64,000 bases of DNA, taken from positions 19,935,563 to 19,999,562 of the forward strand of contig NC_071348.1 in assembly GCF_027744825.2 (NCBI RefSeq). Direction: 5' to 3'. Shown here one piece after another: positions 56,803-64,000 of this stretch. The notes below the pieces were generated by a model. The model was not told the DNA's origin and did no database searches. It saw nothing but the letters and a program-made list of their open reading frames with translations. Source of the DNA: Synchiropus splendidus (taxonomy: Eukaryota > Chordata > Actinopteri > Syngnathiformes > Callionymidae). The position numbers and the translations under genes were made by a program. Positions within the stretch are counted from its first letter, which is position 1. Each line of letters opens with the position of its first letter.

Positions 56803-56810
56803 CTTATATA
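56803..56810 (-). promoter_or_regulatory. TATA box of the LTR promoter
   Basis: The viral strand reads TATATAAG, followed by a GC-richer CGCTCGG. It would set transcription start near 56,775. It lies about 140 nt from the U3 start, so U3 is unusually short. Confidence 0.75.
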
Positions 56811-56846
56811 GCCACACACAGCTTTGAAGACACACCGACGTCCGTT

Positions 56847-56910
56847 AAATATTATTTAGCAGGTCCATTAATGATAAAAACAGAAACAATACCAAATATT
56901 ATTTAGCAGG
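56847..56910 (-). promoter_or_regulatory. Duplicated 17-bp U3 element
   Basis: AAATATTATTTAGCAGG occurs perfectly at 56,847-56,863 and 56,894-56,910, 47 bp apart, upstream of the TATA box in viral orientation (where it reads CCTGCTAAATAATATTT). Duplicated U3 motifs are typical of retroviral enhancers and transactivator sites. A GACGTC core, half of a CRE-type site, lies at 56,837-56,842. Confidence 0.65.
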
Positions 56911-56950
56911 TTTTGATTATAATATTTTCGAACTTCCAGTATATACAACA

Positions 56951-56959
56951 TCCCCCTCC
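56951..56959 (-). promoter_or_regulatory. 3' polypurine tract
   Basis: The viral strand reads GGAGGGGGA immediately before the LTR's TG, as expected for the primer of plus-strand DNA synthesis. It lies 14 nt past the stop codon of the 502-codon frame. Confidence 0.85.
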
Positions 56960-56973
56960 GAAAATATCTTCCT

Positions 56974-58482
56974 TCACCATTTGTCCAATTCGTCAAAGTC
57001 CAGTGGTCCGATTCCTTCGTCGTCATCATTTCGTTGTCTCAGCAGTGACTCGAGATCATCCAATTCTCTCATCATGTTCACGTAGTAGCAGATCCACATC
57101 AGCGCCGATGCCGATCTTGGCACACCAGGCGACGTAGGGCTGGACGTCAAAGGGGCAGTGTAGTCATTAGGTTCTCCACCACAATCCTCAGACGCTGCGG
57201 GACCTGGAACCTCATCTTGGGGAGTACTGGGTGAATATTCATTTCGTGGGGCTGGAGTCGAGTGGCTTGCAGATTGAGAAGATGTGGGGCACAGATCACT
57301 GGAGTCTTCAGTTTGAGGAGAAGGTGTCTGGCGTCTTGGTGATGCCGGGGGTACAGGGTTTAGCATGCTTCCGGGGTTCATCTCCACAGGGCCATCTGTC
57401 CCCGTGTGAGAGTCATTAACGGGGCCTGCTACGAACTGTCCAACATCAGGGAAGACAAAGCTGATGTCCCTCATGTTTAACCCACACAGGTGGCAACTTC
57501 CCAAGATATGGCCATCGTGCTTACAAAGGAGTGGATCTTTAAGGGCTACTAATTCTCCCTTACAATAAGCACAATTTGCTGCGCTGGCATCTCCTTGGTG
57601 ATCTGGCTGTTCTTCCTGGCTGTCCTCAACTGCACTACTTTCTGAAGGTGGTGGGGCATTCGGCAGTGGTTCGGGAGAGGACCGCGCTGGCTCAGGGTAC
57701 ATCGGTACAGACACGGAGGCCCTCCGACACTTGGGTGCCCTTGGGGCTGGAGTAGCTACCGACTCCGAGCTGGCAGGTGTCTCGTCATTGGACGGGAGAT
57801 TGCTTCTCCCTCCAGAGGCCACCTCTGTGCTACTGGATGTCGCGGCTCTCCTTGCCCAACGTCTCGCCGGGTTTGCTCTCCGGGGGGCGGGCCTCCCGAG
57901 TTGCCGTTTGTACTGTTGGAGCATGGCAGGGCGCCTCCAGTCGCGATTTCCCTTCAACACCGGCATTGCTTCCTCCTTAGCTCCACTCATCACCAGTCGG
58001 GCGAATTTTTCCCAAGTGACTGGTCCTTGCATATGCCAACCAAGTGCCGTGGGCACCACTGATCTGTCTTTCAACAACCTTTCGATCCACTCATAGTAAC
58101 CACTAGGACAATATCCTCCTTGGTAATGTTGTGTACCAAGCCCCCCATGCCACAATTCATCATGCTCCCTGATGACGCACTCCTCCCAGTCCTCATACAC
58201 ACTCACGACGTCTTTCTGCCATTGAGTCACCATCAGTAAGTTTGGGTCATAGAGGTAAATCTGATTCTCGGGAGGTTGGTAGCCTGGCTGAATGTTTCCT
58301 GGCCCCCAAGGTCTGGCTGGGCTAACATTTCCCAAGTCTTCGTTGTATATTTCTCCCACCTGTTCGGTTCTCAGCACCATTCCCTCCATCATATACGGAG
58401 GATGGAATGCTCCGCGTTCAATCCAGGATGTCTGCCCAGGTCCTATTTTACAATGGTACGCCCTAATGGCGCGCGTGGTCAA
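56974..58482 (-). CDS. Accessory frame, putative transactivator-like protein (502 codons)
   Basis: This frame has no recognised family. It is open for 502 codons but begins at a TTG. The first ATGs are codons 31 and 32, so the true start is either there (58,392) or upstream through splicing or frame change. Visible parts: a tryptophan- and tyrosine-rich N-terminal region (to about 195); a basic patch RRANPARRWARR (201-212) fit for nuclear import or nucleic-acid binding; a Ser/Pro-rich linker; a Cys/His cluster C304-x2-C307, C320, H322, H325, C330-x2-C333 that could bind zinc; more Ser/Pro; and an acidic aromatic tail, NDDDEGIGPLDFDELDKW, like known activation domains. Lying last before the polypurine tract, with basic and acidic ends, it parallels foamy-virus Tas in position and build. 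That function is inference. Its 5' end overlaps the upstream frame by 12 nt. Confidence 0.65.
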   Translation of the reverse strand: MTTRAIRAYHCKIGPGQTSWIERGAFHPPYMMEGMVLRTEQVGEIYNEDLGNVSPARPWGPGNIQPGYQPPENQIYLYDPNLLMVTQWQKDVVSVYEDWEECVIREHDELWHGGLGTQHYQGGYCPSGYYEWIERLLKDRSVVPTALGWHMQGPVTWEKFARLVMSGAKEEAMPVLKGNRDWRRPAMLQQYKRQLGRPAPRRANPARRWARRAATSSSTEVASGGRSNLPSNDETPASSESVATPAPRAPKCRRASVSVPMYPEPARSSPEPLPNAPPPSESSAVEDSQEEQPDHQGDASAANCAYCKGELVALKDPLLCKHDGHILGSCHLCGLNMRDISFVFPDVGQFVAGPVNDSHTGTDGPVEMNPGSMLNPVPPASPRRQTPSPQTEDSSDLCPTSSQSASHSTPAPRNEYSPSTPQDEVPGPAASEDCGGEPNDYTAPLTSSPTSPGVPRSASALMWICYYVNMMRELDDLESLLRQRNDDDEGIGPLDFDELDKW

Positions 58483-58964
58483 CGGGGCAGCTTATCATCC
58501 CCGGGGAACGTAAACTCCCAGAGTTCAGCACAAACAACTGGGAGCCAATGGTTCAATGGCTCGTTCTCCTGGCACATTACCACAAAGCATGGCCATGCCT
58601 GGAGAATGAACGGGGTCTCCTTTTCGAATGACCACACAACCCGATCCCTCGCTTTGATTTCATGCGGTATTCACAATTTTTGGACCTTCTTTTTATGATC
58701 TTGGGTAAGTACACCGCGTGACACCTTTGCTGTAAATCTCATGCAGGGCTCGCCCCTCCAATATTCAACCATTTTGGTGGAGGGTCCCCAACTAAAAATC
58801 CTATGTTTTCCTTTGTCTACAGGGCGGACTTTGGTTCCGGGATCAAGGGGCTCCATGATCACATCTAGGGCTAACAGGACTCTCGTTTTTTGTGTGTGCC
58901 ATGGATCCCATTGATCTGCTTTGTCGTTCCCGTCCGTAATCACAATTGGGCCCTGCAGAAACAT
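58479..58964 (-). pseudogene. Tryptophan-rich accessory frame with in-frame TGA, possibly broken
   Basis: An ATG at 58,962-58,964 opens 97 codons, starting MFLQGPIVITDG and containing WDPW and SWGP motifs, that stop at TGA 58,671-58,673. The same frame then stays open for 63 more codons of similar style (five or so tryptophans) until TGA at 58,479-58,481, which lies on the first bases of the 502-codon frame in another frame. The TGA is followed by A and is not in a known leaky context. The 12-nt overlap with the next frame contains CCCC, a plausible single-base indel site. So this is either one ancestral gene broken by a nonsense change and a frameshift, or overlapping exons as in foamy bel genes. 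A splice acceptor lies just inside the ATG, so the first codons may not be used. Family not recognised. Confidence 0.5.
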
Positions 58965-58967
58965 TAC
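58953..58967 (-). promoter_or_regulatory. Candidate splice acceptor before the tryptophan-rich frame
   Basis: The viral strand reads TTTTGTAATGTTTCTGCAG then GGCCC, a good 3' splice site with the cut after 58,953. The exon would enter the tryptophan-rich frame in phase 0 at GGC. I did not find a nearby donor giving that phase; donors near the 5' LTR leader are out of view. Confidence 0.45.
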
Positions 58968-58973
58968 AAAATG

Positions 58974-59624
58974 TCAATTTTGAGAAGGTCTACGAACAGT
59001 AGACGCCATTCCAAACAGCCTTATGCTGTTCGAAGTTTTCCATATCTTTATGGGGTAACAAGTCCCCATCAGATAACCTATATAAAACACAGAGACATAC
59101 AAAGAAGTTCCTCCAGCTAACTTTTTGAACAGAATCCATATCATCAGAATCATCCATTGCGCAGTAAGATTAAGTGCTGCTTTTTTATACCTCCCCAGGG
59201 TTGACCAAATTAATGTCAGCAATGAGCCTATGAGTATGAAGTATATCGCCGTTCCTGCTATAATGCAATAGGTACACTGAGAACTTATGCAAAACAAAAG
59301 GGCCAATTCGGTGTACAGACTGTCCAGTACGTACACTATGGCGACCGCGGTCGGCCAAAGCCATGGTCTCTGAGGGCTTAAATTTAAACCCACGCCTCCA
59401 ATGAGGCCGAACGAGGCATGTAAAGGGGATGCTTTTCTAACGAAAAAGCGAATGCACCCTACTATTAATCCGAGGATGCATCCCAGACAAGTTTTTTGCT
59501 TATGTAATGGAGGAACAAATATTACTTGCAAAATGGACAGCATTGCAAAATCAATAAAATCTGCCCCTACCTGGGGAGGACTCTCGGGGTGACACCCGGT
59601 GGTGTTCGTCTGGTTGCTTGCCAT
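58974..59624 (-). CDS. Multi-membrane accessory protein, 216 residues
   Basis: An intact frame from ATG (59,622-59,624) to a stop, with no family recognised. The N-terminus has two N-glycosylation sequons (NQT at 4, NTT at 7) and no separate signal peptide. Hydrophobic segments lie at about 22-40, 46-62, 67-82 (weak), 86-112, 117-141, 149-169 and 174-194, with Lys/Arg in several connecting loops, so six or seven membrane passes. Seven passes with a glycosylated outside N-terminus would give receptor-like topology, but I see no DRY or NPxxY motif and the protein is short for a GPCR. It sits between env and the other accessory frames; its stop is 10 nt before the next ATG. It probably comes from a spliced subgenomic mRNA. 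Multi-pass accessory proteins are unusual in retroviruses. Function unknown; a role in entry, egress or host-receptor control is speculation. Confidence 0.7.
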   Translation of the reverse strand: MASNQTNTTGCHPESPPQVGADFIDFAMLSILQVIFVPPLHKQKTCLGCILGLIVGCIRFFVRKASPLHASFGLIGGVGLNLSPQRPWLWPTAVAIVYVLDSLYTELALLFCISSQCTYCIIAGTAIYFILIGSLLTLIWSTLGRYKKAALNLTAQWMILMIWILFKKLAGGTSLYVSVFYIGYLMGTCYPIKIWKTSNSIRLFGMASTVRRPSQN

Positions 59625-60270
59625 GTTCAGTGCGACTAAACGTGAGATACTTGCTGCGCTGCTCTTTACAGGTGCTTGCGGATGGAGGCGTTACCTTGAG
59701 TCCCCTGTTGATGTAGGCGGAGCGTCAGTGCATCTGCTCCAGTACACGCCCATGTCATCCAGAAGAGAGTCCAAACTATTGTCTGGTTCCGTGCTGTGTT
59801 TAAACACTTTATGGGTATTTTAATGTAATCGTGGGTAAAAGCTATGGAGCGTATTACATTGCTCTGCAAAGTTGTATCATTTAGTTCTCATTTTAATCAA
59901 TCCTGAATTGATATCGTAAACTAATACTTTGGTACTGATTAAGATGTATTTTTCTGTTATTACAGTGGTAACTTTTGATCTCTCACTCTCTTTCTCTCTC
60001 TCTCTCCACCCTCTGAGAGTTTTAAGAGAACTCTAAGTAACTATGATTTTACACGGTGTATTGTCCGTCCTTCAACACCAGTCCTCTCTTTAGGAGAACT
60101 GGGTAACTTTGAAGTTAAGTAATATTAATATTATTAAAATGATGCCTAACACTCAGGTTAAAATTATGATTTTCATCCTAAGATTTTCCTTATTTACTTC
60201 CCCCTCAGGTACTTTCGTGGCCAGTACCTTAATCCTTAATACATAAGTGGGATGCCTAACCCAAACCTAG
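59625..60270 (-). other. Spacer between env and the accessory frames
   Basis: About 650 bp with no convincing gene. A 67-codon minus frame (59,666-59,869) starts at TTG and holds a signal-like stretch, TIVWTLFWMTWACTGADA, followed by an NAS sequon; its only downstream ATG leaves about 30 codons, so it is at best an exon. Possible donors CAAG/GTAACG and CACCT/GTAAAG follow, but neither is in phase with the acceptor at 58,953. A TC microsatellite lies at 59,979-60,007. A purine run like the 3' polypurine tract lies at 60,199-60,206. GATGCCTAAC occurs twice (about 60,141 and 60,251). This is where an internal promoter could lie, but I see no clear TATA box. Confidence 0.4.
60199..60206 (-). promoter_or_regulatory. 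Second polypurine tract-like run
   Basis: The viral strand reads GAGGGGGA, identical to eight of the nine bases of the 3' tract, and is followed by AGTAAATAAGG rather than TG. It could be an extra plus-strand initiation site, as several retroviruses have internally, or a chance match. Confidence 0.3.
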
Positions 60271-63200
60271 CTATACCCCCTGTCCATTGACTTTTTTCCA
60301 CTTTTCTTGCTTCTTTTTCTTTATTTCTTCTTTGACATCTCGAAGAGCCTTTCTCAAGAACTCTTTCTCTTGTCTTCCTTTTCGTCTTTGGACTGCACGG
60401 CACGGATAGCAGCATATACTATTAAGGCACCGACATAAAGTGACTACTTTAGAGATTACGGCGAGAGCTACGAGGATCGCTAATACAAGCAATATCCATT
60501 TTAGGTACCACCATATAAATTCGATAATTTCCCACACAGCTGCCGCTGTATCTACAACTCCCTGTCCTATTCCATACATCATAGCTTCCGACATCATTCC
60601 AAAAAACCCTAGCCATCCTGCCGTCGGTACTTTCTTCCGAAAGTCACGTACAACATGCCAATAATCGTTTAATTTCTCACAGGCATATGGGTCCTTGGTT
60701 ATATTGATCTCAGGGGCACTATATTCCTCATATACGCAGCTTCTCTCTCCTTTTGGAATGTACCAGGGAGATGAATTACTGTATGTCATCTTTGATAGGA
60801 TTATATCATCCAATTCAAAAACATGTGTCTGTGATTTTGCATACACTCTGTCTTTGTTACATAGTTGATCTCGATATGTTTCATATTGATTATACATGAG
60901 GAACCCTGGATTTATACTTTCTAAAAGCCCAATCGGAGCAGCCACTTTCGGCCAGTGTGGTATGGCTACATGTATTCCAAGCCGTCCACACATTTTTTCT
61001 CTATTATTCAACAATATACCGTGTGTTCCCCACCTAGTAGTAAAATAGGATTCATGCTCTCTTTTTAGTTGCTTGGCTACTTGGGACCCATTAAAACATC
61101 CAGAACTATTACACGGGATATAACCCCACTGATGTGGGTCACATGGATTAGAGTCGTGACTATAAACTGCCTTAGGCTTCAGGTTAGGTGCTCGGAAACA
61201 CCCTTGGTATCCTGTAACGTTTAAACTAAAATGCTCGGGGTCTTGGGGTTGCCATCTAAGTTGTGGATATTGAACACTACTTATAATGGGGAACCAAGTC
61301 TTCTTAAATTCAGTTTTATCAAACACCTGACTCTGTGTTTGTCTTGTATTATTGACCTGAAAGAGGTCTAGCCCTGCTATCAGAAATCTTTCCGTAGTCA
61401 TTAGAGTAGTATGGACAAACGGGAATGATGACTGAATTGTTCTTACGTGGCGCCATTCCGGGTGTTGTTTAAAATATTGTTTGACTGTCTTCAGATGATC
61501 GGGCAACAGAAACGTAGCTGTGTACCTTGTAGATATATCTTCAACTTTTCCCTTTTTCTGTCCACTATCTTTTGGCGAGGCCTCTACGAAAAGTGGTTCC
61601 ATTGCGAGATGAGGCCAGGCTCGTATAGATACTTCCCCATTGGAGTCATTCCAGGAGACTTCTTTCCTTTTCAAGAAATTTTGATAATTAGCTAATTGAT
61701 CCTGAAGGGCCATTCCCGGGGTTCTTTTACCTCCTTTTATTTGAGTAATGTCGCCCCATAATTGACTTGGGTTAAACAATAACGTTGCTTCTTTAAGAGC
61801 GGCGTACCACGTTTTTTGGCCATCATTTTGGAGTCCCTCCGTAGATGGTTTATTCCATTCAGTAATATTCTCCTGGTATACTGAATCATATCCCCATTCT
61901 CCTTGCTCAGTCTGTACTTTTACTTCATAGTTTCTAACCTTTCCTCTTAATGTGTTGAGTGGATTCACGGAATCTGGCAATCCTGGGTTTACAAGGAACC
62001 TATGTATCACAGTGGTATTTTTTCCTCCATCGCTAGGAGTTTGTAATTCATCGTACGATACTAGGTGTGGCCATATCAACATTTCTAAACTTTCTGTGTC
62101 AAACGAATTCCATCCTAATCCTTGTCCCAAAATGAGACCAGCTAACTGTGACCATTCCCATGCCTTAAAGAAAACCGTCGGATAATTTTTAGCTTTATCG
62201 TTCAGACATGTGGGAAGAATAATGTGTTTATGACTATTCAGTTGTTGACCTGTTGGTTGGCCGCTTGGGCAGGATAAATTAACTGGTAGGTCCAATGTAC
62301 AATACTCCATCGCCTCTGCCCAGTCTTTTCCTCTCATAGGATAAAATATCCTATTCTCTGTATTGTTAGGCTTCTCATTAATGAGCTGATATGCGTATTT
62401 GACATGATTTATGTTTATACCAAGCTTTTGAGATAAACATCTCTTAGCTTCAGCCCACCAAACTGACTGATTATTTCTGACCCAGTTTTTCCAAGGTTGC
62501 TGCGTCATCATAGGGATCGCGAGGCCTATTTGGTCCCTTCGGCACTCACATGCTTCTTTGTGACAGTCATTTCCTTCTTCCATTCCTTTACCATTAAACT
62601 GTTTATTATGGCATAATATACCATCTTCTTGCAATGCTCTTAATCTGTACCACATGACTCTTCTCTGTACCACAGGGTATTTCAGCCAAGCTTTCCAGAA
62701 TTTACTATCTGGATGCTGATCTGCAATGTACTCTCCTCCCGATCCATTAATCTTGTTCCTATTTTGTTCGCTCATAGTGGTCAACAGATGCCACCTCCAA
62801 TAAACATTGCGTAAGCCAGTGTCTCGTGGGCTAGTGTCGTACTCATCACTCTTGGGCCCTTTGTTTCTGCAATCTTTCCCTGGTTGACACCTAGGATAAA
62901 CCTCCTCTTCCCCGAAATGGGTGTCCGGGGAAGACTTGCCGTCTGACCATGGTTTAGAACCATTTGTCATCAAATAAAGACAATTGTCGAATTGTGTCTC
63001 TTCTGGTATGGAGAGAAAAAACGTAACTTGTTGTTCCTTCTCTCCTTCACTTTTAGCTGGATTTGCTGCGGTTACAGTGTTAAGAATGGATTCAAGTAAC
63101 ACCAGCATGGTTTTTGTCTCTACCTTTTGGAACATTTCTTTAGAACATGTGTACTCCAGCTCTCTTCTAACTCTTCTAGAAACAGGGTCAGCCGAATCAG

Positions 63201-64000
63201 TGTTTAACACGTCGGGATCAGAGTTAGCTGAAAAAGGTAGGGGGGCTATATCTAACAGGAGTTGTCCTATTTGATTACTTTTATCCCATTCTTCATTTCC
63301 ATATGCTTCTGTGGTTGTCCACAGTTCTTCTTCCCATGTTCTATTATTATAGATAGATTGTTCAACCCTTCTAATAAGCGGGGCATTCCACACATGGGTG
63401 GTATTGATTTTCTGGCATGTTTTCATCATATAATATCTATCCTCTCCTGTCGACCAGCCCCGTCTCGTTTGTTGGGCAAAAACTTTATAATAACAGGTTT
63501 TATCAGAGTTGATATTGAAGGACCATCCAGAAAGTCTCATCTCTTCATGATTGATTAACTTTACTTTTACTGTTACAAATTCCTTGGAGGTAGGTCCATA
63601 ATGAGTCACTATATCTTTCCAGGTGTCGTATTCACATAGGGTTTGATTCTTCCGTTTACACTGGGCCTTATATTCACACAGCCTCTCATACGCTGCCTGA
63701 GATGCCTGGAGAAGCCAGTCCATGAGTCCTTCATCACAATTTAACACGTTAACACTTTTAAATGGGATATCACATTCTCCCATGCTTTCCTTGTGAGGAT
63801 CTGCGGGCTCTGATGTGAACATTGGGGCCATCGTATTTACGTCAACTGTTTTGCCGTCAGATGTTGAGATTATATTAGTCTCCATTTGATCAGGGGCCAT
63901 TGTTGGGGTATACATGATTATGGAATCTATAGGAGATGTGGCCATGACTGTCTTCTTTTCAGTCATTGCTGCACCGAGATTCCCTTCATTGTCTTTGGCA
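60271..64000 (-). CDS. env: Large retroviral envelope glycoprotein, 5' end beyond the window
   Basis: From the ATG at 63,964-63,966 there are 1,231 codons, and the frame stays open to the window edge. I see no hydrophobic signal peptide in the visible N-terminus, so the true start is probably to the right. Supports for Env: about 17 N-X-S/T sequons over residues 107-1,090; many cysteines; a furin-type site SRRVRR at 263-268; a membrane-proximal Gly-rich stretch (1,117-1,148); one strong membrane anchor (about 1,149-1,178, starting FIWWYLKW); and a basic tail with a cysteine cluster (CRC, CC, C) and Lys-rich helix. No CX6CC or gamma-type immunosuppressive motif is seen. The size is near the ~1,200 residues of epsilonretroviral Env and above foamy Env. 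A cleavage site this far N-terminal could free a leader-like piece rather than separate SU from TM. The tail has KKKK and KK, but not at the dilysine retrieval position. Intact, so possibly still functional. Confidence 0.8.
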   Translation of the reverse strand, partial: AKDNEGNLGAAMTEKKTVMATSPIDSIIMYTPTMAPDQMETNIISTSDGKTVDVNTMAPMFTSEPADPHKESMGECDIPFKSVNVLNCDEGLMDWLLQASQAAYERLCEYKAQCKRKNQTLCEYDTWKDIVTHYGPTSKEFVTVKVKLINHEEMRLSGWSFNINSDKTCYYKVFAQQTRRGWSTGEDRYYMMKTCQKINTTHVWNAPLIRRVEQSIYNNRTWEEELWTTTEAYGNEEWDKSNQIGQLLLDIAPLPFSANSDPDVLNTDSADPVSRRVRRELEYTCSKEMFQKVETKTMLVLLESILNTVTAANPAKSEGEKEQQVTFFLSIPEETQFDNCLYLMTNGSKPWSDGKSSPDTHFGEEEVYPRCQPGKDCRNKGPKSDEYDTSPRDTGLRNVYWRWHLLTTMSEQNRNKINGSGGEYIADQHPDSKFWKAWLKYPVVQRRVMWYRLRALQEDGILCHNKQFNGKGMEEGNDCHKEACECRRDQIGLAIPMMTQQPWKNWVRNNQSVWWAEAKRCLSQKLGININHVKYAYQLINEKPNNTENRIFYPMRGKDWAEAMEYCTLDLPVNLSCPSGQPTGQQLNSHKHIILPTCLNDKAKNYPTVFFKAWEWSQLAGLILGQGLGWNSFDTESLEMLIWPHLVSYDELQTPSDGGKNTTVIHRFLVNPGLPDSVNPLNTLRGKVRNYEVKVQTEQGEWGYDSVYQENITEWNKPSTEGLQNDGQKTWYAALKEATLLFNPSQLWGDITQIKGGKRTPGMALQDQLANYQNFLKRKEVSWNDSNGEVSIRAWPHLAMEPLFVEASPKDSGQKKGKVEDISTRYTATFLLPDHLKTVKQYFKQHPEWRHVRTIQSSFPFVHTTLMTTERFLIAGLDLFQVNNTRQTQSQVFDKTEFKKTWFPIISSVQYPQLRWQPQDPEHFSLNVTGYQGCFRAPNLKPKAVYSHDSNPCDPHQWGYIPCNSSGCFNGSQVAKQLKREHESYFTTRWGTHGILLNNREKMCGRLGIHVAIPHWPKVAAPIGLLESINPGFLMYNQYETYRDQLCNKDRVYAKSQTHVFELDDIILSKMTYSNSSPWYIPKGERSCVYEEYSAPEINITKDPYACEKLNDYWHVVRDFRKKVPTAGWLGFFGMMSEAMMYGIGQGVVDTAAAVWEIIEFIWWYLKWILLVLAILVALAVISKVVTLCRCLNSICCYPCRAVQRRKGRQEKEFLRKALRDVKEEIKKKKQEKWKKVNGQGV

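Larger units (their letters stand above)
55799..56950 (-). repeat. 3' LTR of the ERV
   Basis: Read on the minus strand, the 1,152-bp LTR begins TGTTGTATATAC (next to the polypurine tract) and ends CGACGACA at the satellite junction, so it has TG...CA ends. From the TATA box and poly(A) signal I infer U3 of about 170 nt, R of about 400 nt (roughly 56,775 to 56,355) and U5 of about 560 nt. An ATTAAA at 56,028-56,033, set in the near-hairpin GGGCTAATTAAATAACCC, is an alternative poly(A) signal; it would lengthen R to about 750 nt. A short U3 with a long transcribed R is the notable layout. The 5' LTR is not in view, so LTR divergence and insertion age cannot be read. Confidence 0.85.
55799..64000 (-). 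mobile_element. Complex endogenous retrovirus, 3' half, minus strand
   Basis: An ERV inserted in the satellite and read right to left. Visible parts, in viral order, are an Env-like gene (open at the window edge), a spacer, a multi-membrane accessory frame, a broken tryptophan-rich frame, a 502-codon regulator-like frame, a polypurine tract and the 3' LTR. Gag, pol, the primer-binding site and the 5' LTR would lie beyond 64,000. Long intact frames argue for a fairly young insertion. The large Env, several frames between env and the LTR, and an LTR over 1.1 kb recall spuma-like or epsilon-like viruses, but the class cannot be set without RT. Confidence 0.85.

Noticed and set aside
57731..58698. 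Plus-strand frames of 121 and 140 codons opposite the accessory genes
   Set aside because: Shadows of the minus-strand frames with no independent support.
53350..59975. A 13-base match ACAGTGGTAACTT shared by the solo LTR (about 53,350) and the env-accessory spacer (about 59,963)
   Set aside because: Flanking sequence does not align, and a match of this length in AT-rich DNA can arise by chance.

Overview
The window looks like repeat-rich heterochromatin of a vertebrate, most likely a fish. The grounds are a very long AT-rich satellite, a Ty3/gypsy-type fragment, a solo LTR and a large complex endogenous retrovirus (ERV). No bacterial-style gene organisation and no ordinary host gene was found. 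The host call is inference; no host gene or RNA gene is present to fix it. Layout: (1) 1-41,798, 42,918-53,191 and 55,263-55,798 are one tandem satellite of 188 bp per monomer, about 280 copies in total, all head to tail. The array has a layered higher-order structure: blocks of 2 to 35 monomers have been copied at offsets that are close to whole multiples of 188. (2) 41,799-42,917 is a truncated gypsy-like fragment: a proline-rich coding tail, a polypurine tract, and an LTR start that runs into a 103-bp minisatellite. (3) 53,192-55,262 is a solo LTR of 2,071 bp with ends TGTAGTGA/TCACTACA and a 4-bp target duplication (GTGG), inserted cleanly into one satellite monomer. (4) 55,799-64,000 is the 3' half of an ERV on the minus strand, also inserted in the satellite. 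Gag and pol would lie to the right, outside the window. Reading the ERV in its own 5' to 3' direction (right to left): a very large Env-like glycoprotein open to the window edge; a ~650-bp gap; an intact 216-residue protein with six or seven membrane segments; a short tryptophan-rich reading frame broken by an in-frame TGA; a 502-codon frame with a basic patch, a Cys/His cluster and an acidic C-terminus that resembles a transcription activator; a polypurine tract; and a 1,152-bp 3' LTR. The LTR has a short U3 with duplicated 17-bp elements and a TATA box. Its long R region holds two hairpins with the same loop and compensatory changes in their stems. The likely logic is that Env supplies entry, the multi-membrane and tryptophan-rich products are accessory proteins, and the 502-codon product may act on the U3 repeats or the R hairpins. 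The overall plan (large Env, accessory frames between env and a long LTR) recalls complex spuma-like or epsilon-like retroviruses, but no polymerase is visible to place the virus. Accessory functions are inference.
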